A DNA stretch of 64,000 nt, taken from contig NZ_CP005083.1 of NCBI RefSeq assembly GCF_001563265.1, positions 3,537,001 to 3,601,000 on the forward strand, given 5' to 3'. A model generated the notes under the pieces. The model did not search any database. It saw nothing but the letters and a program-made list of their open reading frames with translations, and had not been told where the DNA came from. The DNA is from Sphingobium sp. TKS (GTDB taxonomy: Bacteria; Pseudomonadota; Alphaproteobacteria; Sphingomonadales; Sphingomonadaceae). Positions 54,661 through 62,542 of this stretch are shown piece by piece; positions within the stretch are counted from its first letter, which is position 1; every line of letters starts with the position of its first letter. The position numbers were made by a program, and so were the translations under genes.

Positions 54661-55692
54661 TTATCGGACGGCAGCCTCCAGCAACCGGATCGTTCCCGCG
54701 TCGGCGTCGATTTCCGCCCGGCACCCGACCGGCAGGCTGAACTGGCTGGCGACATGCCCGAACAGCGCGCCCTGAAAAGCCGGAACCCCAAGCGCGCCCA
54801 AATGCTGCTGCAACACCTCCGACAGCGTAAAGCCACCGTAAGACGCCCCGCTCGGACCGCAATCGGTGCACTGCCCGAACACCACGCCCGCTACCTTGCC
54901 CAGCACCCCGGCAAGCGACAACTGCGTCAGCATCCGGTCGATCCGGTAGGGCTGCTCGCTGACATCCTCGATAAACAGGATCACGCCCTCGAAATCCGGC
55001 ACCCAGGGTGTGCCCATCAGCGTCGAGAGCACGGTCAGGTTCCCGCCCAGCAACCGCCCGCTCGCCTTCCCGCCCCGGAAGGTCCGGATACGTCCGCTCC
55101 GCTGCACCAGCCGGTCTTCATGCCCATCCGGATTGGCGAGCAAGGGCGTCGCCCCGTCGAAAGCAATGGCCCGAAAAGCATCCCAGGAAAAGCGCGGCCA
55201 ACTACTCGCCGCATTGGGCCCATGGATGGTGACGAACCCCGCCCGCGCCGCAAAGGCGAGATGCAGGGCAGTGATGTCGGAAAAGCCGATCAGCAGCTTG
55301 GGATTGGCCCTGATCGTCTTGAAATCCAGATAGGGCAGAACCCGCGCGCAACCCCATCCACCCCGCGTCGCGAACACGGCCCGCACCTGCGGATCGGCGA
55401 ACATCGCGTTGATATCCGCCGCCCGGTCCGCATCCGTCCCCGCCAGATAGCCGTTGCGTTCGACCAGATGCTTCGCCGGTTTCGGCACCAGCTCCATGGC
55501 GACGATCGTCTCCTTGACCAGATCGAGGTCGAATGCGTCATCGGTAAAGCCCGCCGGCTCGACCAGCCCCACCGTGTCGCCAGGACGCAGCCGGGCCGGC
55601 TTCACCACCCCGGCCGGAACCGCCGCCAAAGCCCTGGGCGCCGCCATCGCCACCCCCAGCAAGGCTATCGACGTCCGCCGGTCCAGCTTCAA
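54661..55692 (-). CDS. LD-carboxypeptidase (S66 / LdcA-MccF family)
   Basis: 343 residues from a TTG that overlaps the cupin stop (TTGA) with ggaag upstream; an ATG at 55734 would add 14 residues but overlap the cupin by 46 bp. A Tat-like signal (DRRTSIALLGVAMAAPRALA) precedes the S66 fold: nucleophile Ser in LLIGFSDITALH, Glu in LFIEDVSEQPYRID, and His in GALFGHVASQFSLPVG. The family removes the terminal D-Ala from muropeptide tetrapeptides in cell-wall recycling, or cleaves microcin C-like compounds. A Tat signal would place it in the periplasm. Confidence 0.85.
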   Translation of the reverse strand: MKLDRRTSIALLGVAMAAPRALAAVPAGVVKPARLRPGDTVGLVEPAGFTDDAFDLDLVKETIVAMELVPKPAKHLVERNGYLAGTDADRAADINAMFADPQVRAVFATRGGWGCARVLPYLDFKTIRANPKLLIGFSDITALHLAFAARAGFVTIHGPNAASSWPRFSWDAFRAIAFDGATPLLANPDGHEDRLVQRSGRIRTFRGGKASGRLLGGNLTVLSTLMGTPWVPDFEGVILFIEDVSEQPYRIDRMLTQLSLAGVLGKVAGVVFGQCTDCGPSGASYGGFTLSEVLQQHLGALGVPAFQGALFGHVASQFSLPVGCRAEIDADAGTIRLLEAAVR

Positions 55693-56132
55693 AAGCCGCT
55701 TCCATTCTTGCGGCGATAGGCTCCCTTGACCCATTGCATGTCGATATCGGGATAGTGCGCATCCCCCAGCGGAACGCGCCCTACCGCCACGAAAACGCAA
55801 TCTTCGCCGCTCTCGTTGACCAGATGGTGACCATTGGGATCGCCCTTCGCGAAAGACGCCATGTCGCCGCCGCGCAGCGTGGTCCGGCTCCCCTCCTCGA
55901 CCAGAACCGCCTCGCCACTCAACATGACGACGAACTCGTCCTCATCCTCGTGCCAATGCCGCTGGGAGGATGCCGCACCAGGCTTGAGCACCACATGGCT
56001 GACGCCGAAATCGGCAAGGCCGGTCGCGGGACCGAGCTTGCGCACCCAACGTTCCGCCACTGCATCCGCATATTCCGGCGGATAGCCGGTCCGATTGGTC
56101 TGTTCGATGGCCGCAAGGTCGATCTTGGGCAT
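55689..56132 (-). CDS. Cupin-domain protein
   Basis: 147 residues; start at MPKIDLAAIE with aggagga at 7 bp. Cupin motif 1 GAASSQRHWHEDEDEFVVMLSG (His, His, Glu metal ligands) and motif 2 KGDPNGHHLVN are both present, so a small metal-binding beta-barrel is expected. Substrate unknown. Overlaps the LD-carboxypeptidase start by four bases. Confidence 0.84.
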   Translation of the reverse strand: MPKIDLAAIEQTNRTGYPPEYADAVAERWVRKLGPATGLADFGVSHVVLKPGAASSQRHWHEDEDEFVVMLSGEAVLVEEGSRTTLRGGDMASFAKGDPNGHHLVNESGEDCVFVAVGRVPLGDAHYPDIDMQWVKGAYRRKNGSGF

Positions 56133-56180
56133 GATACGTCCTCCTGCTGGCAAAGCCGCTTCGTTTTCGTGCCGCCTTCC

Positions 56181-56284
56181 GCCGCATTTTGCGAGCCGTC
56201 GGCTGTCCAGCCGGCTTCAAAATGCTTTGCCTTTTCTGCCGCATTTTGCGAGCCGCCGACTGTTCCAGCCGGCTTCAAAATGCT
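56181..56284. repeat. Tandem direct repeat of a hairpin upstream of dapE
   Basis: Copies at 56181-56226 (46 bp) and 56238-56284 (47 bp), period 57. Each folds by GCATTTTG/CAAAATGC (8 bp) plus AGCCG/CGGCT. The second copy ends 13 bases before the dapE start codon, and no ribosome site is visible between. Confidence 0.75.
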
Positions 56285-56297
56285 CTAACGCAACCCC

Positions 56298-57440
56298 ATG
56301 ACCAAGACCAGCACCGATGCCGACCCGATCATCATAGCCGAGAAGCTGATCGCCTGCCCGTCCGTCACGCCTGCCACGGGCGAGGTCTTCGCGGTGCTGG
56401 AGGCGATGCTGAAACCCCTGGGCTTCACCGTCGACCGCTTCGTGACCGGCGAGGCGCCCGACGGCCCGGTGGAAAATCTGCTGGCCTGGCGGACGACCGG
56501 GCCAGGCAGGCATTTCGCCTTCGCCGGGCATCTGGACGTGGTCCCGCCGGGCAATGGCTGGACCAGCGATCCCTTCCAGCCGGAAAGGCGCGGCGAGTTG
56601 CTCTACGGCCGCGGCGCGGTGGATATGAAGGGCGCCATCGCCGCCTATGTCGCCGCGCTGCATGACCTGCCCGAAGACCTGCCCGGCACGATCAGCCTGA
56701 TCATCACCGGCGATGAGGAAGGCGCGGCGGTCTACGGCACGCTCGCGCTGATGGATCGCATGGCCGCCCATGGCCTGCGCCCCGATCTCTGCCTGGTGGG
56801 CGAGCCGACTTCCTCGCAGCGGCTGGGCGACGTCATCAAGATCGGCCGTCGCGGCTCGGTCAATATGTGGATCAATGTGCAGGGCGTGCAGGGCCATGTC
56901 GCCTATCCCCACCTGGCCGACAATCCGGTCCCGCGCCTCGTCCGCATCCTGTCGGCCATCGACGCCATCGTGCTGGACGAAGGCAATGACTGGTTCCAGG
57001 CCAGCAATATCGAGATCACCAATCTCGACGTCGGCAATCCCACCACCAACGTCATCCCCGCCGCCGCACAGGCGCGCATCTCGATCCGCTTCAACAATGA
57101 ACATAGCGGCGCGGAACTGGTGGAACGCATCACCGCGCTCGCCGCAACCGAAGGCGGCACGGTGGAAGCCAAGATCAGCGGCGAACCCTTCCTGACCGAA
57201 CCGGGCATATTGTCGGATCTGGTCGCAGGCGCGATCCGCGAAGTCACCGGCGTGGAGGCGGAACTGTCCACAACCGGCGGCACGTCCGATGCCCGTTTCC
57301 TTTCACGCCTTTGCCCGGTGGTGGAATTCGGCCTCAACAATGCGACCATGCACAAGCTGGATGAAGCCGTGGCCCTGGCCGATCTGCACGACCTTACGGA
57401 AATCTATCGGCTGGTGACTGTGCGGGCCTTAGGGGGTTAA
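56298..57440 (+). CDS. dapE: Succinyl-diaminopimelate desuccinylase
   Basis: 380 residues. Zinc ligands: AGHLDVVPPGNGW (His), GRGAVDMKGAIAAY (Asp), TGDEEG (Glu pair), and the final VVEFGLNNATMHK (His); dimerisation domain with NPTTNVIPA. It makes L,L-diaminopimelate from the succinylated form, for lysine and peptidoglycan. The start has no clear Shine-Dalgarno; the leader is made of the tandem hairpin repeat. Confidence 0.95.
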   Translation: MTKTSTDADPIIIAEKLIACPSVTPATGEVFAVLEAMLKPLGFTVDRFVTGEAPDGPVENLLAWRTTGPGRHFAFAGHLDVVPPGNGWTSDPFQPERRGELLYGRGAVDMKGAIAAYVAALHDLPEDLPGTISLIITGDEEGAAVYGTLALMDRMAAHGLRPDLCLVGEPTSSQRLGDVIKIGRRGSVNMWINVQGVQGHVAYPHLADNPVPRLVRILSAIDAIVLDEGNDWFQASNIEITNLDVGNPTTNVIPAAAQARISIRFNNEHSGAELVERITALAATEGGTVEAKISGEPFLTEPGILSDLVAGAIREVTGVEAELSTTGGTSDARFLSRLCPVVEFGLNNATMHKLDEAVALADLHDLTEIYRLVTVRALGG

Positions 57441-57468
57441 AAACCTGTCCTGAACGCAAATATCCGAT

Positions 57469-59145
57469 TTAGACCGACCGGCGCTCGACCATCGGTACAA
57501 AGGCAAAGCGGGCGAGATAATCCTCCTCGCCCGTAGGCCGCGCCAGATGATAGCCCTGGAACAGGGTGCAGCCGATCACGCGCAGCATCTCCATCTGCGC
57601 CTCGGTCTCCACGCCCTCGACCACCACCTCCATGCCCAGACCCTGAATCAGTCCGACGACCGCGCTGCAAATCGTGCGCGCTTCGGCCGAAACGGCGATG
57701 TCGCGGACCAGCGAACGGTCGATCTTCACCCGGTCGACGGGCAGTTCCCGCAATCGCGACAGGTTGGAATAGCCCGTTCCGAAATCGTCGATGGCTACGC
57801 GCACGCCATCACGCCTCAGGGCGCTCAACTGATCGAGCGTCCACGCCTTCATGTCCATCGCCAGCGATTCGGTGATTTCCAGTTCCAGCATGATCGCCGG
57901 AGTCTGATGCGCGTCCATAGCGTGGCGCAGGCGCAGGAAGAAATCCGCCTGCCCCAGTTCCCGTGAAGAGATGTTGATCGCGATACGCTGCGCGATCCCG
58001 CTCCGCGCCCAGCGCGCCGCCGTTTCGCATACCCGGCCCATGACCCAGTCGCCCAGCGCCACGATCGCGCCGCTTTCCTCGGCAACGGGCACGAAAGAAC
58101 TGGGCATGACCAGATCGCGTTCCGGATGCACCCATCGGACCAGCGCTTCGGCGCTGACCGCCCGGCCGCTGCCGATCTCGATCTGCGGCTGGAATTCCAG
58201 CAGGAACTCGTCGCGTTGCAGGCCCAGCAGCAGGTCTCGCTCCAGTTCGGCGCGATCGGCGGCTTCCAGCGCCAGCTCTGTGGTGAACATCTCGGCCCGG
58301 TTACGGCCCTGATGCTTGGCATGATACATGGCGATGTCAGCCGAGCGCAGCAGCGCGGGCAGCGTGTCGCCATGTTCGGGATAGCAGGCGATGCCGATCG
58401 ACGCGCCCAGGTCGACATGCTGGCTGCCCAGGTCGAACCGCTCGCGCAGCGCGAACTGGATGGCGCGGGCAATCCGGCCGGCGGTTTCCAGATCGGGCAG
58501 GGCAGGCACGAACAGGGTGAATTCATCCCCCGCCAGACGGCCGATCAGGCAGTCGCCGGTCCCCGCGCTGGCCTGCGCCATGGCGACTTCACGCAGGCGC
58601 CCGGCGACGCGCGCCAGCAACTGGTCGCCCGCCGCATGGCCCAGCGTGTCGTTGACACCCTTGAACCCGTCAAGGTCGATGAAGAACAGGGCCGCCAACC
58701 CCTCTTCGCTGCGCTCGGCAAGCAGCCGTTCGACCTGCCTGCAAAAATTCGCGCGGTTGGCAAGGCCGGTCACCTGATCGAACAGGGCCAGTGCCTGGAC
58801 ATGGTCCAGATTGGTCCGCACCTGGCTGAACAGGCTTTCCATCGCCACGGAGAGGTCAGGCAGTTCCTGGCCGATGTCGGCAGGCACGGCGGATTGCAGG
58901 TCGCCATGCGCCGCCGCCAGCAGCCGCTCGGTCGCCCCGTCTATGGCGCTGGCAGTCGTCGCCACGGTTCGGCGGGCGGAAGCCCAGCTCAATGTGCCGC
59001 ACAGGATCGCGATGATGAGGGACCGGCCAATGCCGTCGATATCCGTCGCCTGCCCTTGGCCCAGGACCAGCGACAGGATGAACACCAGCGCCCCCGCGGC
59101 GCAGGCGAAGGCAGTGGCGCGGCTTGTCAATGTCACGCCCTGCAT
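57469..59145 (-). CDS. GGDEF-EAL cyclic-di-GMP protein
   Basis: 558 residues. Two N-terminal membrane segments (about 10-30, 40-55), a GGDEF domain whose signature reads RLAGDEFTLF, and an EAL domain with all key blocks: SAEALVRW, INISSRELG, LELEITES, DDFGTGYSNL, VKIDRSL, VVEGVET and QGYHLARP. The first Gly of GGDEF is Ala, and the RxxD inhibitory site is GTGD, so phosphodiesterase activity is the safer bet, with the cyclase weak or regulatory. No sensor domain is recognisable. Confidence 0.9.
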   Translation of the reverse strand: MQGVTLTSRATAFACAAGALVFILSLVLGQGQATDIDGIGRSLIIAILCGTLSWASARRTVATTASAIDGATERLLAAAHGDLQSAVPADIGQELPDLSVAMESLFSQVRTNLDHVQALALFDQVTGLANRANFCRQVERLLAERSEEGLAALFFIDLDGFKGVNDTLGHAAGDQLLARVAGRLREVAMAQASAGTGDCLIGRLAGDEFTLFVPALPDLETAGRIARAIQFALRERFDLGSQHVDLGASIGIACYPEHGDTLPALLRSADIAMYHAKHQGRNRAEMFTTELALEAADRAELERDLLLGLQRDEFLLEFQPQIEIGSGRAVSAEALVRWVHPERDLVMPSSFVPVAEESGAIVALGDWVMGRVCETAARWARSGIAQRIAINISSRELGQADFFLRLRHAMDAHQTPAIMLELEITESLAMDMKAWTLDQLSALRRDGVRVAIDDFGTGYSNLSRLRELPVDRVKIDRSLVRDIAVSAEARTICSAVVGLIQGLGMEVVVEGVETEAQMEMLRVIGCTLFQGYHLARPTGEEDYLARFAFVPMVERRSV

Positions 59146-59236
59146 GTGCCTCCCTACCCGTGCAGCCCGATCCCGGATCAGCCGGATATGAAGGACAGTG
59201 GTTAAGAAAAGGTCAGTGCATTGCTCAAAAAAGGGC

Positions 59237-59767
59237 TTATTTCTTGCGCCGCATTATCACGTAGAGCGCGCCGTCGCCGCCGTGGCGCTGATGCGCGATC
59301 CGCACGCTCGCGATGCGGTCGGCGTAGCTGCTGGTTTCCAGCCAATGGCCGATCTCGCCGCGAATGGCACCGCGACGCGATCCGCCTGAAGATGAGGTTT
59401 TTGGCGGTTTGCCGGTGACCACCAGCAATATCCGGGCGTCCCGTGCCCAGGCCGTGGCCAGCGCCTGGTTAAGCTGGGCATGGGCCGCCGCCAGGCTATG
59501 CCCGTGCAGATCTATGGCCATGTCCGGCGCCAGATTTCCGCTACGGATTCTGCGCTCCCAGCTCGAATCCAATGTCGTTGCCGGAGTACGCGCCGGGGCC
59601 GCGGCAACGGTCTGAACGGAGAGAGGCGTTAACCTTGTTGCGCCCGTCGCCTCGACCGCCACCGCCGGAAGAGCGGGCGTCCGCGCGCCGGGCCGCATCG
59701 GCCTTACCGACCGGGTCAGCGCCGTCCAGAGCGCCTGTTCTTCAGAGGTGAGATTGCGCCGGGCCAT
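59237..59767 (-). CDS. Smr-domain protein
   Basis: 176 residues. A disordered, Thr/Pro-rich N-terminus about 1-80, then an Smr domain with DLHGHSLAAAHAQLNQAL, ARILLVVTGKP and RGAIRGEIGHWL. Smr domains bind or nick nucleic acid, some with endonuclease activity. It lies in the usual alphaproteobacterial cluster with mltA, the Tim44-like gene and secB. Confidence 0.88.
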   Translation of the reverse strand: MARRNLTSEEQALWTALTRSVRPMRPGARTPALPAVAVEATGATRLTPLSVQTVAAAPARTPATTLDSSWERRIRSGNLAPDMAIDLHGHSLAAAHAQLNQALATAWARDARILLVVTGKPPKTSSSGGSRRGAIRGEIGHWLETSSYADRIASVRIAHQRHGGDGALYVIMRRKK

Positions 59768-59779
59768 CGCAGCATGACG

Positions 59780-61054
59780 TCAGGGCTGGCCGAGCCGCGC
59801 CGCCGACCCGAGCGGCAGCAGGATCAACGCGCTGCCGCGCGCCGACATGCCGCCCGCGATCATCCGGGCATCGCTGCCCGCGCCCCAAAAGCTGTCGAAG
59901 CGATTGGCGCCCTTGATCGCGCCGCCGGTATCCTGCGCGATCCAAATGCCATTGGGTTCGGCCCGGTCGAGCGACAGGAGAACCGGCGCACCCAGCGGCA
60001 CATATTTGGGATCGGCCGCCACCGTCGCCTCCGGCGTCACCGGCACGCCCAGGGCTCCCAGCGGGCCCGCGCCAGTCAGTTCACGAAAGAAGACGAAGCT
60101 CTTATTCTCGTCCATGATCGCCGCGCCCTCGGCGGGATTGGCGCGCAGCCAGGCCATGATGTCCTGCATCGATCCTGCCTGGATCAGGCCGCGATCCTTC
60201 ATCAGCTTGCCGATGCCGGTATAGTCGCGGCCATTCTGCCCGTCATAGCCGATGCGCATCACGCCGCCATCGGGCAGGATCAGCCGCCCGCTGCCCTGCA
60301 CCTGGAGGAAGAAGAATTCGACCGGATCGGCGGCCCAGGCCAGTTCCAGCCCCCTGCCCGCCAGCGATCCCGAAACGATCTGCGACCGATCGTCGAAGGG
60401 GACGAAATTGCTGCCGTCCACCTTGCCTCTGATGGTCTTGCCCTTCAGGCTGTCGCTGAACAGGCCGAGATTGACGTCGACCAGATTGGGCGGGCGACGG
60501 TAGATCGGCACCTGATAGCCGGGCTGGCGCGTCCGCGATCCGGCGATCTCCGGCTCATAATAGCCGGTGACGAAGGCCTTTCCCTCGCCCACCTGCACCG
60601 CTTCGAAATAGCGGGAGAAAAATTCATTGGCCGATGCTTCGGGCCAGCTTGAGGCGGCAGCGCAGGCGCTGTTCCAATCCGCTCCCTGCGTCAGCCCGCT
60701 CTGGTCGCCCCGCTTCATCAACGAGGGGCAGGACAGGCGGAAAGCCTGGAGCGCTTTGCGCGAGCGCTCGCCCGAGGGAATGAGATCGGCAATATCGGGG
60801 CCACGCGTGACGCCAGCACTGACTGCATTGGCCGTGTCGACAGGCACCGTCACCGGCGGCGTTGTCGGCAAGGTCGGCCGGGGCGTGGAAGGAATGGGGC
60901 GTGTCACCGTCTCGCCACCGCCACGGGGCGGACGCGTCGGCGCGGGGCCGCCCGCGCCCGGCGGAATCACGCCGCCCGCGCAAGCGGACAAGAGCAGCGC
61001 TACGGCCAGCGCGCAACCCGCCCGCACTCCACCACCCAAGGACGGCAGGCTCAT
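59780..61054 (-). CDS. mltA: Membrane-bound lytic murein transglycosylase A
   Basis: 424 residues. Lipobox LSAC at Cys25, then a Pro/Thr-rich tether (60 residues), MltA domain with VTGYYEPEIAGSR, and the 3D barrel with catalytic Asp in QDTGGAIKGANRFD. It cleaves the glycan strand and leaves 1,6-anhydromuramic acid. Start overlaps the Tim44-like stop (ATGA). A frame to 61396 is read-through of the next gene. Confidence 0.92.
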   Translation of the reverse strand: MSLPSLGGGVRAGCALAVALLLSACAGGVIPPGAGGPAPTRPPRGGGETVTRPIPSTPRPTLPTTPPVTVPVDTANAVSAGVTRGPDIADLIPSGERSRKALQAFRLSCPSLMKRGDQSGLTQGADWNSACAAASSWPEASANEFFSRYFEAVQVGEGKAFVTGYYEPEIAGSRTRQPGYQVPIYRRPPNLVDVNLGLFSDSLKGKTIRGKVDGSNFVPFDDRSQIVSGSLAGRGLELAWAADPVEFFFLQVQGSGRLILPDGGVMRIGYDGQNGRDYTGIGKLMKDRGLIQAGSMQDIMAWLRANPAEGAAIMDENKSFVFFRELTGAGPLGALGVPVTPEATVAADPKYVPLGAPVLLSLDRAEPNGIWIAQDTGGAIKGANRFDSFWGAGSDARMIAGGMSARGSALILLPLGSAARLGQP

Positions 61055-61707
61055 GCCGCCTCGTCGGTCTCGCTGAGCCTCCAATTGGGATCGGTGCTGC
61101 GCAGATCGCGCGAGAAGGTCCAGATATCGTTGGTGCCGACCGCGTCGGTCAACGAACCGGCGACGACATGGCCGTCCTTGTCCCGGGTGACCGCAGCGAT
61201 ATCCGCCTCGAACCGCAGCGATACCTCCGCCATGCGGCCCGTGACGCTGGCGTCGATGATCTGCGCCTTTTCGATCCGGACCAGACGATTGTCGAGGACG
61301 TGGCCCTCCGCCTGACGCGCGGCGATCGCTTCCTCGAAAGAGGCCAGCACATCGGCGTCGCAAAGCCATTCCAGCTCCTGCCGGTCGCCCCGCCAAAAGG
61401 CTTCCAGCACCATCTTGTAGGCGGCCTTGGCGCCCTCGACGAACTGGGGCACGTCGAAACTACGGTCCGCCGCGATCAATGCGCGCACGCCCGCCTCGCC
61501 GCCAGGGGCGATCAGGCCATCGGAAAGGCGCACCGAATCGCCCGCCATTTCCGCAACCGGCCGGGGCTGCACGATCGTCACTTTCGCGCGCTCGTCAGCC
61601 GGGCGCAGGGCGGGCTCCTGCTCATGCCCGGTGCGCTTGCCGAGCACGGAATAGAGCCGCAGCGCCAGAAAACCGGCAATCATGGCGAGGATGACGATCA
61701 CATACAC
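61051..61707 (-). CDS. Tim44-like domain protein (TimA)
   Basis: 218 residues, GTG start. N-terminal membrane helix about 2-20 (YVIVILAMIAGFLALRLYS), then a Tim44-like domain from about 85 (VPQFVEGAKAAYKMVLEAFWRGDRQ, the segment here longer than shown motifs) to a C-terminal TWRFSRD-like end (WTFSRDLRST). Homologues of mitochondrial Tim44 in alphaproteobacteria (TimA) sit near secB and mltA and may act in secretion or membrane assembly. Divergent from secB, 190 bp apart. Confidence 0.87.
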   Translation of the reverse strand: MYVIVILAMIAGFLALRLYSVLGKRTGHEQEPALRPADERAKVTIVQPRPVAEMAGDSVRLSDGLIAPGGEAGVRALIAADRSFDVPQFVEGAKAAYKMVLEAFWRGDRQELEWLCDADVLASFEEAIAARQAEGHVLDNRLVRIEKAQIIDASVTGRMAEVSLRFEADIAAVTRDKDGHVVAGSLTDAVGTNDIWTFSRDLRSTDPNWRLSETDEAA

Positions 61708-61897
61708 GGGGTCACGTACCCTTTGGACTGAATCTGAAAAACTGTAACGCTGCCAACATAAGCATGTTTCCCCGCATATTCAAATGGCCGCTTTTCATGT
61801 GCCGCATTGCTCCGCCCTGCCGCCCCTGCTAAGCGCGCGGATCAACAAGCGCGGGCATTCTGCCCGCCAGACGAACCTTAAACCTCAGGGAAATAAG

Positions 61898-62395
61898 ATG
61901 GCCGAGGAAGCCGATATCATTCAAACCACCGGCAATGGCGCCGACACCGGCCCGCAGATTGCGCTGATCAGCCAATATGTGAAGGATCTGTCGTTCGAGA
62001 ACCCGAACGCCCCGGCCGTCTACCAGTGGCAGGATCAGCCACAGATCGACGTCCAGTTCAACATCGGCGCCGACAAGGTGGGCGAGGAGGTCGTTGAAGT
62101 CTCGCTGAAGGTCGAGGTCAAGGCGACCGCGCCGCAGGGCACCGCCTTTGCCGTCGAGCTGGTCTATGCCGCGATCTTCGGCATGCGCAACGTGCCCGAA
62201 GACCAGATGCAGCCCTTCATGTTGGCCGAAGCGCCGCGCCTGCTCTTCCCCTTCGCCCGCCGCGTACTGGCCGATGCGATCCGCGACGGCGGCTTCCCGC
62301 CGCTGCTGCTCGACCCGATCGATTTCGGCGGCCTCTATGTCCAGCAGGCCAATGCCATGGCACAGACCACGGGCGAACCGGCCGGTCACGCCTGA
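61898..62395 (+). CDS. secB: Protein-export chaperone SecB
   Basis: 165 residues from MAEEADIIQ, with cagggaaataag before it. Core SecB blocks: QYVKDLSFENPNAP, VELVYAAIFGMRNVPEDQMQ, APRLLFPFARRVLADAIRDG and PPLLLDPIDFGGLYVQQ. A cytosolic tetramer that keeps preproteins unfolded for SecA. The frame upstream to 61784 is not real. Confidence 0.96.
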   Translation: MAEEADIIQTTGNGADTGPQIALISQYVKDLSFENPNAPAVYQWQDQPQIDVQFNIGADKVGEEVVEVSLKVEVKATAPQGTAFAVELVYAAIFGMRNVPEDQMQPFMLAEAPRLLFPFARRVLADAIRDGGFPPLLLDPIDFGGLYVQQANAMAQTTGEPAGHA

Positions 62396-62420
62396 GCAAA
62401 GCCAGAACATTCTCCTGTCC

Positions 62421-62529
62421 GTTTGTGCTGAGTAGGGACTGAGCTTGTCGAAGGCCCGTATCGAAGCAGCTCCGCAACCATCCTTCGATACGCCGCTTCG
62501 ACTTCGCTCAGCGGCTACTCAGGACGAAC
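62421..62529. repeat. Imperfect inverted repeat in the murJ leader
   Basis: Two arms of 46-47 bp (62421-62466 and 62483-62529) about 80% alike as reverse complements, 16-bp spacer; arm text includes CTGAGTAG and GTATCGAAG. It ends 13 bases before the murJ ATG. The arm sequence is of a type I associate with dispersed repeats in sphingomonads and xanthomonads. Confidence 0.75.
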
Positions 62530-62542
62530 GGGAAGCCATGGC

